Assembly: GCA_913064755.1 (NCBI GenBank) | Contig: CAJYBQ010000293.1 | Span: 1-5,153 of the forward strand | Origin: an uncultured Alphaproteobacteria bacterium | GTDB taxonomy: Bacteria > Pseudomonadota > Alphaproteobacteria > Minwuiales > Minwuiaceae | Direction of reading: 5' to 3' | Length of the DNA: 5,153 nt | Shown: one piece after another, positions 1-5,153 of the stretch | Layout: the number at the start of each line of letters is the position of its first letter | How positions within the stretch are numbered: position 1 is the first letter of the stretch | Made by a program: the position numbers and the translations under genes | Notes under the pieces: model-generated | What the model was told of the DNA's origin: nothing | Database searches by the model: none | The model's input: the letters and a program-made list of their open reading frames with translations, nothing else

Positions 1-291
1 GGCGTCGGCGCCGAACCGCCGGGTCTGAAAATCGACGACGAAGCGGAAGGTCGTCGGGCCGAAGTCGCCATCGACGGCGAGGCGCGCCCCGGCCCTGACG
101 TTCAGGGCCTTCTGCAGTTCCGCCACCAGCGGCCCCTGGGAGCCATAGCGCAACAGCACGGTTTTGCCGGCGCAGCCCGTGCGGATCATCGTTTCCGCTT
201 CGTCCCCGCCGAACAGGACATATTCGGCGCGCTTCTGCGATCCGGGCTTTTCGATGAACGGCGCGATGAACGGCGCCCACGGCCCTGCTTC
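1..291 (-). other. Non-PBP2 segment in the mrdA frame, ending in a PG_binding_1-like domain
   Basis: From about residue 244 the mrdA frame loses resemblance to PBP2. It reads 'AGPWAPFIAPFIEKPG', then 'GGDEAETMIRTGCAGKTV', then 'LRYGSQGPLVAELQKAL' and 'LAVDGDFGPTTFRFVVDFQ' (bases about 1-162). The pattern of G-S-x-G-x-x-V-x-x-L-Q-x-x-L, then VDGDFGPxT and a final xxFQ is the classic three-helix PG_binding_1 repeat found in cell-wall hydrolases, endolysins and spore or phage lytic proteins. I do not recognise the roughly 45 residues before it. The domain is cut by the window edge shortly after its FQ motif. Codon use is as GC-rich as the PBP2 part, so composition does not show a foreign origin. 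It could be the tail of a separate lytic or phage-type protein joined here by rearrangement or misassembly. Confidence 0.7.
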
Positions 292-1017
292 GCTGCCGGG
301 GCGGCCTTCCGTGCGGGACAGTTCCCGGATCACCCGACCGAAGGCATTGACCTCCACCCGCTGGTTCCCGGCCACGCCGCGCAAGGTGGTCTCCATGCTG
401 CGCTCCAGCCCGCGCCGACCGGTGCGAAAACCGGGCAGTTCCAGCAGCGGATCGCCGTCGCCTGCCTTCAGGTCCTTTTCGCTGACCGGGCCGACATAGC
501 CGACCGTGTGACCCAGGTAGGGGCCGAAGGGGTAATCGCGGGTCTGACCGACATCCAGCTGGATCCCCGGCAGGTCGGGGCTGCGGATGTTGATGCGGGC
601 GAATTCCTCCCACGTCAGGTTGTCGACCACGGAAATCGGCACGAAGCTGCGCTTGCGCCGCACATCGCGCAGCACGCGGGCGCGGGTCTGGTCGCTGACC
701 GGGACGATCCGGTGCAGCCGGTCCAGGGTTTCCTCGACCGATCCGGTCTGTTCCGGCACGATCAGCACGCGGAAGTTCTGGCGGTTCGTCGCCACCGGCA
801 CGTTGCGCCGGTCGAGGATACGGCCGCGCGGCGGGGCCAGCAGGGCGAGGTTGATGCGGTTCTCGTCCGCCTGCATGCGGTACTGATCGCCCTCGACGAC
901 CTGCAGGTAGTACATTCGCGCACCCAGCGCCGCGAACAGGGCTGCCTTCATGCCGCCGAGCATCAGGGCGCGGCGGGTGAACACCGGATAACGTGCCTTC
1001 TCGACGCGCCCCCTCAT
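1..1017 (-). CDS. mrdA: Penicillin-binding protein 2 N-terminus, in frame with a peptidoglycan-binding segment; transpeptidase domain absent; 3' end beyond window
   Basis: PBP2 is the inner-membrane DD-transpeptidase of the elongasome, cross-linking side-wall peptidoglycan with RodA. The frame gives 339 codons with no stop and runs off the left edge. Residues 1-18 are basic and cytoplasmic, about 20-36 form the membrane anchor (ALFAALGARMYYLQVV), and 'APPRGRILDRRNVPVA' (about 61-76) opens the dimerisation (pedestal) domain. That domain continues through 'DLPGIQLDVGQTRDYPFGP', 'GYVGPVSEKDL' and 'VNAFGRVIREL' to about residue 243. A normal PBP2 (about 600-650 residues) would then enter 'LTID...LQ' and the SxxK, SxN and KTG transpeptidase motifs. 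None is present; residues 244-339 are unrelated and end in a peptidoglycan-binding domain. The ATG at 1017 is the only in-frame ATG after the mreD stop that keeps the anchor and basic head; its Shine-Dalgarno is weak (GGCCGGA). It lies 27 bases after mreD and is probably co-transcribed. The N-terminal identity is firm; whether the whole frame is one natural protein is open. Confidence 0.85.
   Translation of the reverse strand, partial: MRGRVEKARYPVFTRRALMLGGMKAALFAALGARMYYLQVVEGDQYRMQADENRINLALLAPPRGRILDRRNVPVATNRQNFRVLIVPEQTGSVEETLDRLHRIVPVSDQTRARVLRDVRRKRSFVPISVVDNLTWEEFARINIRSPDLPGIQLDVGQTRDYPFGPYLGHTVGYVGPVSEKDLKAGDGDPLLELPGFRTGRRGLERSMETTLRGVAGNQRVEVNAFGRVIRELSRTEGRPGSEAGPWAPFIAPFIEKPGSQKRAEYVLFGGDEAETMIRTGCAGKTVLLRYGSQGPLVAELQKALNVRAGARLAVDGDFGPTTFRFVVDFQTRRFGADA
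253..276. repeat. Perfect 12-bp tandem duplication near the PBP2 junction
   Basis: The unit GATGAACGGCGC occurs twice without interruption (253-264 and 265-276). Read on the minus strand within the mrdA frame it encodes a duplicated Ala-Pro-Phe-Ile (APFIAPFI, residues 248-255). Being a multiple of three, it keeps the frame. It sits about 15 bases from the point where PBP2 similarity ends. Confidence 0.9.
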
Positions 1018-1044
1018 GCGTCCGGCCCATCGTGCATTGCCTGA

Positions 1045-1608
1045 TCACGCATAGGCCTGGCCTGTCATGCGATGACTGAGCAGCAGCAGCGGTGCGGCGA
1101 TCAGCGGGAACAGGGTCACGGTGATGGCGACCTGCAGCAGCGCGGCGGCGGGGTTCACGATGTCGAGGAAATAGGCGCAGGCGATGATCCAGGAAACCAC
1201 GGCGGCGGCCAGTGCCACCAGCGCGAACACGCCCCAGCCGAGCAGGAAGGGACGCCCGATCAGCACCCGGCGCTGGCTCGCGGACAGGACCTGCACCCCC
1301 AGGAAGACGAGTGCCGTAAGGCCCAGTGGACCACCGGACAACAGGTCGGTCAGCAGGCCAAGGGAAAAGGCCAGCCAATGGGGCATCAGGTCCGGACGCT
1401 GCAGGGCGAAGACATGTACGGCGATCAGGCCGAAAGCGGGCAGCACCGGCCCCAGGAACGGGACGCCGATCGGCAAGGTGCCCAGGATCACCAGCACCAT
1501 GGCGACCAGGCCGGGGATGGCCAGGCCGAGGCGCCAGAGCCCCAGCTGTGAAAGGCCCGGCCCGTCACCGGACCTGCGGTTGCCGGACTTGCGGCGACGC
1601 GTCTTCAT
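1045..1608 (-). CDS. mreD: Rod shape-determining protein MreD
   Basis: MreD is a small integral membrane protein of the elongasome. It links MreC to the MreB/RodZ/PBP2/RodA machinery, and its exact biochemical role is unsettled. The 187-residue product has a strongly basic cytoplasmic head (KTRRRKSGNRR, residues 2-12). Predicted membrane segments lie at about 29-47, 52-69, 75-91, 97-108, 124-146 and 153-177. The conserved MreD signature 'GLLTDLLSGGPLG' is at residues 84-96. The length is normal for the family (about 160-190). The ATG at 1608 overlaps the mreC stop in an ATGA arrangement, so translation is probably coupled to mreC and no strong ribosome binding site is needed. mrdA follows after 27 bases. 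Nothing looks damaged. MreD proteins diverge quickly, but the signature and operon position make the call secure. Confidence 0.95.
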   Translation of the reverse strand: MKTRRRKSGNRRSGDGPGLSQLGLWRLGLAIPGLVAMVLVILGTLPIGVPFLGPVLPAFGLIAVHVFALQRPDLMPHWLAFSLGLLTDLLSGGPLGLTALVFLGVQVLSASQRRVLIGRPFLLGWGVFALVALAAAVVSWIIACAYFLDIVNPAAALLQVAITVTLFPLIAAPLLLLSHRMTGQAYA

Positions 1609-2468
1609 GTGCCGTCCCGGCTCTGGTCCAGTTCGGGGCGGCGATAGCGCAGCACGTTGACCCGTTCCAGACGGCCGAGATCGACGAACGGGCGCAACCG
1701 GACCTGGCCTTCGGCGACCGAGGCGACGACGCCCACCACCAGCCCGGGGGGCAGCAGGCCGCCGTGTCCACTGGTGATCACCCTGTCACCGGGGCGCACC
1801 ACGGCCTCCGCCTCCAGGAAGGCCAGCAGGGGACGGGCGGTATTGTCACCTGACAGGATAGCGCGGCGGCGGCTGCTTTCCAGCATCACCGGGATGCGGC
1901 TGTTCAGGTCGGTGATCAGCAGGATGCGCGCGGCATTGCGCCCCGCCTCCGTGATGCGACCGACCAGCCCGAGTTCGCTGACCACGGCCTGGTTGGCCTC
2001 CACGCCATCGCGCTCGCCCGCGGCCAGCAGCAATGTCTTCACGAACGGCCCGCCGGACTCTCCGACGACGCGGGCGGTGATATAGGTGACGTTCGACCTC
2101 GTGCGGACGTTCAGCAGGCGGCGGTACTGGGCATTGTCCCGTTCCAGCGACCGGGCGACGTTCTGCCAGTGCAGCAGCCGCGCGTTCTCCTCCCGCAGGC
2201 GGGCGTTCTCGTCATAGACGCGGGAAAGCTGTTCGACCTCGGTCGCCAGGGCGTTGATGGCGGCAACGGGGCGGGAGATCACGTCCAGCACCGGGGCAAG
2301 GACATCCAGCAGCCCCGTGCGCACCTGTTCGACCGGGCCGATGCCGGAACGGCCCGCGACCAGCAGGGTCAGGCCCAGCGCCAGCAGGAACGCGAACGCG
2401 AACCTGTTGAACAGCAGGCCCATCGGGCTTGCCATGCGATTGGCCAATGGTTTGTTCGAACGACGCAC
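1605..2468 (-). CDS. mreC: Rod shape-determining protein MreC (GTG start)
   Basis: MreC is a bitopic inner-membrane protein whose periplasmic part forms a scaffold and activates PBP2 in the elongasome. From the chosen GTG the product has 287 residues. It has a basic head (MRRSNKPLANRM), a membrane segment at about 23-38, and a Glu/Arg/Leu-rich coiled coil at about 71-120 ('ENARLREENARLL'). The two-part beta-barrel domain follows from about 126, with family motifs 'ELGLVGRI' (165-172), 'LLITDLNSRIPVML' (183-196), 'GDRVITSGHGG' (227-237) and 'LPPGLVVGVV' (239-248). The start at 2468 (GTG, with GGAG 11 bases upstream) gives the short basic head typical of alphaproteobacterial MreC. A GTG at 2507 would add 13 atypical residues, lacks a visible Shine-Dalgarno and lies in a hairpin loop; ATGs at 2435 and 2423 would remove most of the head. 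The stop overlaps the mreD start. mreB is not upstream. Confidence 0.93.
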   Translation of the reverse strand: MRRSNKPLANRMASPMGLLFNRFAFAFLLALGLTLLVAGRSGIGPVEQVRTGLLDVLAPVLDVISRPVAAINALATEVEQLSRVYDENARLREENARLLHWQNVARSLERDNAQYRRLLNVRTRSNVTYITARVVGESGGPFVKTLLLAAGERDGVEANQAVVSELGLVGRITEAGRNAARILLITDLNSRIPVMLESSRRRAILSGDNTARPLLAFLEAEAVVRPGDRVITSGHGGLLPPGLVVGVVASVAEGQVRLRPFVDLGRLERVNVLRYRRPELDQSRDGT

Positions 2469-2496
2469 GCCGTTTACTGCTCCGGGCAGGTCCGAA

Positions 2497-2514
2497 TCGC
2501 CGCACACGCGGCGA
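2497..2514 (-). promoter_or_regulatory. Hairpin in the mreC leader
   Basis: A perfect inverted repeat has 7-bp arms (TCGCCGC / GCGGCGA) around a 4-base loop, with its near arm 28 bases upstream of the preferred mreC GTG. There is no T-run on the mreC strand, so it does not read as a terminator. If the mreC mRNA starts further upstream, it would form a stable GC-rich stem in the 5' leader that could affect translation or mRNA stability. The structure is visible in the sequence; any function is inference, and short GC-rich stems do arise by chance in such DNA. Confidence 0.4.
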
Positions 2515-2574
2515 CGCTTGACTGTTCACCCGTTTTCTAGCGCCGATCAAGCCGCAATGGCCAACTGATTCTCG

Positions 2575-2604
2575 AAAAAATGCCGCGGTTTCCGGTGCGG
2601 AGCA
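2575..2604 (-). terminator. Probable rho-independent terminator of the alpha/beta hydrolase gene
   Basis: Reading the minus strand away from the hydrolase stop, the sequence has CCGC (2600-2597), a 10-base loop, GCGG (2586-2583), then CA and six T residues (2580-2575). The outer TG/CA pair (2604-2603 with 2582-2581) can extend the stem across a 2-base bulge. The stem is short, but this is the only T-run in the region and it is correctly placed about 50 bases after the stop. A second GC-rich inverted element (CCCGGG at 2611-2616 and 2640-2645) lies between the stop and this hairpin and could help. If it works, mreC needs its own promoter downstream of it. Confidence 0.45.
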
Positions 2605-2649
2605 GGCCTTCCCGGGTGGCGACCGCGCCGGTTTCGCGCCCCGGGTCTG

Positions 2650-3348
2650 CTAGGCCGTCAGCCAGGCCCGCATCTCGCGGGTCACCGCCTCGGGCTTCTC
2701 CAGGGTCGAAAGGTGGCCGCAATCCTCGATCACCGAAAGCCTCGCGCCCGGAATCAGTTCGGCCATTTCCTCGTGCATGGACACCGTCGTGAGCGCGTCC
2801 TGCCGACCGCAGAGGACCAGGGTCGGCACATCGATGCTGCGACAGGTGTCATGCGAGGACGGCCGGGCCATCAGGGCGCGGGTCTGGCGGATGAAGCCAT
2901 CCTTGCCGGTATCCTCGGCCATCCGGCGAATGGTCCCGATCAGGGCCGCGTCGTCCAGCCTGTCCGCGTGCACGAACAGCGGGATCAGGCGGTCGTGGAT
3001 GCCGGTAAAGCGTCCCCTTTCCGCCAGCGCCAGCAGGTCCTTGCGGCGCACCGTCTCCTCGTCGGTGGCGCCGCTGGCGCGGGTATCCAGCAGGGCGATG
3101 CGCGCCAACCGCTCCGGCGCCTGGGGCCAGATCTCGAAGGCGATGTAGCCGCCCATGGACAGGCCGGCGAGCGCGAATGTCGACGGCGCCGACGCGAGGA
3201 TGCGTTCCGCGATCGCGGACAGCGTGTCGTCGCGGGCATGGTCCGCGACCGTCATGTCGGCGATGTCCGACAGGCCTGCAATCTGGGGCTCCCACAGCAG
3301 TGAGGTGCAGAGCAGTCCGGGGATCAGCAGCAAGTCTTGTCGGGTCAT
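2650..3348 (-). CDS. Alpha/beta-fold hydrolase
   Basis: A 232-residue alpha/beta hydrolase of the esterase/lyase-like group; the substrate cannot be read from sequence. The N-terminal strand 'LLLIPGLLC' (6-14) leads into the oxyanion loop, with Pro-Gly where many relatives have His-Gly. The nucleophile elbow is 'GLSMGG' with Ser64. 'PTLVLCGRQDALT' (175-187) supplies the acid Asp184, and 'IEDCGHLSTLEKPE' (207-220) supplies His212. The cap region is about 90-165. There is no signal peptide, so it is probably cytoplasmic. The length is slightly below the usual 250-280. The ATG at 3348 is preceded by CTGGAG about 6 bases upstream. It is divergent from the helicase, with a palindrome 34 bases upstream of the start, and is followed by a likely terminator. 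It is probably monocistronic and not part of the mre operon despite sharing its orientation. The fold is certain; the specific function is unknown. Confidence 0.9.
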   Translation of the reverse strand: MTRQDLLLIPGLLCTSLLWEPQIAGLSDIADMTVADHARDDTLSAIAERILASAPSTFALAGLSMGGYIAFEIWPQAPERLARIALLDTRASGATDEETVRRKDLLALAERGRFTGIHDRLIPLFVHADRLDDAALIGTIRRMAEDTGKDGFIRQTRALMARPSSHDTCRSIDVPTLVLCGRQDALTTVSMHEEMAELIPGARLSVIEDCGHLSTLEKPEAVTREMRAWLTA

Positions 3349-3381
3349 GAAATACTCCAGCCGTGCGTACACGCCACACCC

Positions 3382-3396
3382 CGAACACTGTGTTCG
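3382..3396. promoter_or_regulatory. 15-bp perfect palindrome, candidate operator
   Basis: CGAACAC-T-GTGTTCG has perfect 7-bp arms around one central base. It lies 34 bases before the hydrolase ATG and 3 bases before a TTGACA hexamer on the plus strand. That size, symmetry and position suit the binding site of a dimeric repressor such as a TetR-, GntR- or MarR-type protein controlling one or both divergent genes. No regulator gene is in the window. The palindrome is seen directly; the operator role is inference. Confidence 0.5.
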
Positions 3397-3399
3397 CGA

Positions 3400-3428
3400 T
3401 TGACAGGGCACCCGGCGTTCATTACTTC
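3400..3428 (+). promoter_or_regulatory. Possible sigma-70-type promoter toward the helicase
   Basis: A perfect -35 hexamer TTGACA (3400-3405) is followed after 17 bases by TACTTC (3423-3428), which is a poor -10 (only its first two bases fit TATAAT). A start site near 3435 would give a leader of about 160 bases for the helicase. The palindrome at 3382-3396 lies immediately upstream. Support rests almost entirely on the -35 match. Confidence 0.25.
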
Positions 3429-3594
3429 CCACAACGACGGACGACAAGCATCTGACGTGTCATGGTACTGTCGTCAACCGAGAGGACACTGTTCAGACCC
3501 CGGATCCGAGATTGATCAAGGACGGAACCGCTGGCGGAACCCGACGTCCCACCATCAGATGAAAATTCCCAACGGGAGCACGCACATTAGCGCA

Positions 3595-5153
3595 ATGACA
3601 TTTCCGGACCTAGGTCGGAGCGACGAGGTCTGCAAGGCAATTTCCGAGGAGGGGTACGAGACTGCCACTCCGATTCAGCAGAAGTCCATTCCGCATGTGC
3701 TGATGGGCAAGGACCTGCTCGGCACGGCGCAGACCGGCACCGGCAAGACCGCCGCGTTCCTGCTGCCGATGATCGACGTCATGGCCCAGGGCCGATCGAA
3801 GCCGCGGATGCCGCGCGCCCTCGTCCTGGAACCGACCCGCGAACTGGCGGCCCAGGTGGCTGACAGCTTCGACAAGTACACGAAATACCAGAAGCTTTCC
3901 CGGGCGCTGCTGATCGGTGGCCTTGGCATGAAGGAGCAGGAGGCCCAGCTCGACGGCACCTGCGACATCATCATCGCCACACCCGGCCGACTGCTCGACC
4001 TGTTCGACCGTGGCCGCATGATGTTGAGCCAGATCCAGTTCTTCGTCATCGATGAAGCCGACCGGATGATGGACATGGGCTTCATGCCGGACGTGGAGCG
4101 CATCGTTTCCTGCCTGCCGCCGCGTCGCCAGACCCTGTTCTTCTCCGCCACCATGCCGCCGTCGATCCGCAAGCTGGCCGACAAGTTCCTGGTGGACCCG
4201 CGCGAAGTGGAAGTGGCACCGCCGACATCCACCGCCGATACGGTCGAACAGCACCTGACGTTGCTGGAGGAACGCGACAAGCGTGACGCGCTGCGTGCCC
4301 TGATCGAACAGGAAAACATCCGCAACGCCCTGATCTTCTGCAATCGGAAGTCCGATGTGAAGATGCTGCACAAGTCGATGCTGAAGCATGGCTTCGACGC
4401 CGTGGCGCTGCATGGCGACATGGACCAGCTGGACCGCATGGCGACGCTGGAGAAGTTCAAGACCGACCAGGCCAAGATCATGGTCTGCTCCGACGTTGCC
4501 GCCCGTGGCATCGACATCCAGGGGCTGAGCCACGTGTTCAACTTCGATGTGCCGTTCCATGCGGAAGACTACATCCACCGCATCGGTCGCACGGGTCGCG
4601 CGGGCATGAAGGGGCGTACCTTCATGCTGGCCACCGCCAAGGAAGCCAAGTCGCTGGATGCGATCCAGAAACTGATCGGCGGCAATATCAAGCACTTCGA
4701 GATCGATGGCTTCGGCAAGAAGACCACGTCGGCCCCGAAACCGGCCCCGGTCGCGGATGCTGCCGAGCCTGTTGCAGCTTCTGCCGGTGACGAGGAAGCG
4801 CCCAAGGAAAAGCGGCCGCGTCGCGCCCGCCGCACGACCAAGCCGAAGGTTGCCGAGGCCGAGGCCGCGCCGGAGACCGTCCAGGCCAGTGCCGATGTCC
4901 AGGATGCGGGTACGGATGCCGTGGCGGCAGATGCCGCACCTGCCCAGGAAACACCGAAACCCGCACCGCGCAAGCGTGCGCCGCGCAAGACCGCGGCGAA
5001 GGCCGATGCTGCTCCCGCCGAGGAAGCCTCGTCGGAAAAACCGGCCACTCGTTCGAGGTCGCGGGTTCCGTCCGGTGACGGGCCGGAGGCCGGGCGTCCT
5101 GCCCGCGCGCCGCGTACCCGTTCCGGCAATCGCAACCGCCGCGATGATGGTGG
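3595..5153 (+). CDS. DEAD-box ATP-dependent RNA helicase, RhlE-like (3' end beyond window)
   Basis: This is a superfamily 2 RNA helicase that unwinds short RNA duplexes with ATP, with likely roles in ribosome assembly, mRNA decay or cold growth. All core motifs are intact: Q motif (F3, TPIQ 25-28), Walker A AQTGTGKT (45-52), PTRELA (80-85), TPGR (129-132), DEAD with the catalytic Glu (153-156), SAT (184-186), VALHGDM (270-276), SDVAARGID (299-307) and HRIGRTGRAG (328-337). The core ends near residue 375. Residues about 376-519 form a disordered Ala/Pro/Glu-rich tail with basic clusters (KEKRPRRARR at 404-413, PRKRAPRK at 458-465, many Arg after 486), likely binding RNA or partners. The tail is open at the window edge after 519 codons. 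The ATG at 3595 gives the family's usual 'MTFPDLG' opening; its best Shine-Dalgarno, GGGAG, is about 15 bases upstream. The in-frame ATG at 3559 is an alternative. RhlE-like is by resemblance. Confidence 0.95.
   Translation, partial: MTFPDLGRSDEVCKAISEEGYETATPIQQKSIPHVLMGKDLLGTAQTGTGKTAAFLLPMIDVMAQGRSKPRMPRALVLEPTRELAAQVADSFDKYTKYQKLSRALLIGGLGMKEQEAQLDGTCDIIIATPGRLLDLFDRGRMMLSQIQFFVIDEADRMMDMGFMPDVERIVSCLPPRRQTLFFSATMPPSIRKLADKFLVDPREVEVAPPTSTADTVEQHLTLLEERDKRDALRALIEQENIRNALIFCNRKSDVKMLHKSMLKHGFDAVALHGDMDQLDRMATLEKFKTDQAKIMVCSDVAARGIDIQGLSHVFNFDVPFHAEDYIHRIGRTGRAGMKGRTFMLATAKEAKSLDAIQKLIGGNIKHFEIDGFGKKTTSAPKPAPVADAAEPVAASAGDEEAPKEKRPRRARRTTKPKVAEAEAAPETVQASADVQDAGTDAVAADAAPAQETPKPAPRKRAPRKTAAKADAAPAEEASSEKPATRSRSRVPSGDGPEAGRPARAPRTRSGNRNRRDDG

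Larger units (their letters stand above)
3349..3594. other. Divergent intergenic region between hydrolase and helicase
   Basis: This 246-base spacer must hold the promoters of both flanking genes. I see no credible small gene in it. It contains the 15-bp palindrome at 3382-3396 and a TTGACA hexamer at 3400-3405, both closer to the hydrolase. The last roughly 170 bases before the helicase could be a long mRNA leader, which would fit a cold- or growth-regulated RNA helicase, but I see no recognised riboswitch or cold-box motif. An in-frame ATG at 3559 would extend the helicase by 12 residues. Confidence 0.6.

Noticed and set aside
508..1044. 178-codon plus-strand open frame opposite mrdA
   Set aside because: It mirrors the PBP2 coding strand and resembles no family. 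It is a compositional shadow, like the plus-strand frames opposite mreC and mreD.
2534..2564. Promoter for mreC on the minus strand (TTGGCC at 2564-2559, TAGAAA at 2539-2534)
   Set aside because: The hexamers match only partly and the 19-base spacer is too long for a confident call, although a promoter somewhere in this stretch is likely if the terminator at 2575-2604 works.
2611..2645. CCCGGG inverted/direct repeat as a stand-alone terminator
   Set aside because: There is no T-run next to it on either strand, and six-base GC palindromes are frequent in this DNA.
3383..3395. LexA (SOS) box
   Set aside because: GAAC and GTTC are 5 bases apart here, while the Gram-positive type needs 4. The alphaproteobacterial type is a direct GTTC-N7-GTTC repeat, which is not present.
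3349..3447. Extended hydrolase start (TTG at 3447) adding 33 residues
   Set aside because: The extension reads through the palindrome, is Cys/Arg-rich and unlike the family, and has no better ribosome binding site. The ATG at 3348 has CTGGAG at good spacing and begins just before the first beta strand.
3610..4695. 361-codon open frame antisense to the helicase
   Set aside because: It lies opposite a fully conserved DEAD-box core. High GC3 removes stops from the antisense frame, and the translation is rich in His, Gln and Arg without any recognisable domain.

Overview
The window looks like high-GC alphaproteobacterial chromosome. The best matches I recognise by eye are Rhodospirillales-type versions of MreC, MreD and PBP2, but the order-level placement is a guess. 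All genes have strongly GC-biased third positions. I see no rRNA, tRNA, CRISPR array or insertion sequence.

Left half (1-2468, minus strand): a cell-shape (elongasome) operon is read right to left as mreC, mreD, mrdA. mreC and mreD overlap by 4 bases (ATGA), and mrdA starts 27 bases after the mreD stop. Together these encode the periplasmic scaffold, a membrane partner, and the transpeptidase that builds side-wall peptidoglycan. The mrdA frame is unusual. Its first ~243 codons are a normal PBP2 N-terminus (membrane anchor and dimerisation domain). At about base 290 the PBP2 similarity stops, where the transpeptidase domain should begin. The same open frame then runs to the window edge through unrelated sequence ending in a PG_binding_1-type peptidoglycan-binding domain. 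A perfect 12-bp tandem repeat lies just beyond this junction. This is either a real fusion or rearrangement, or an assembly chimera at a contig end.

Middle (2469-3348): a 181-base spacer holds a hairpin in the mreC leader and a probable terminator for the gene to its right. That gene is a complete alpha/beta hydrolase of 232 residues on the minus strand, with a recognisable Ser-Asp-His triad. mreB, usually the gene upstream of mreC, is not there.

Right half (3349-5153): a 246-base divergent intergenic region carries a perfect 15-bp palindrome (7-bp arms) next to a consensus TTGACA hexamer. It is followed on the plus strand by a RhlE-like DEAD-box RNA helicase with all core motifs intact and a long, disordered, Ala/Pro/Glu-rich tail with Arg/Lys clusters. 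The helicase runs off the right edge.

The elongasome genes work together. The hydrolase and helicase look like unrelated housekeeping neighbours that may share a divergent control region. I found no convincing new multi-gene system; the clearest anomaly is the PBP2/peptidoglycan-binding junction.
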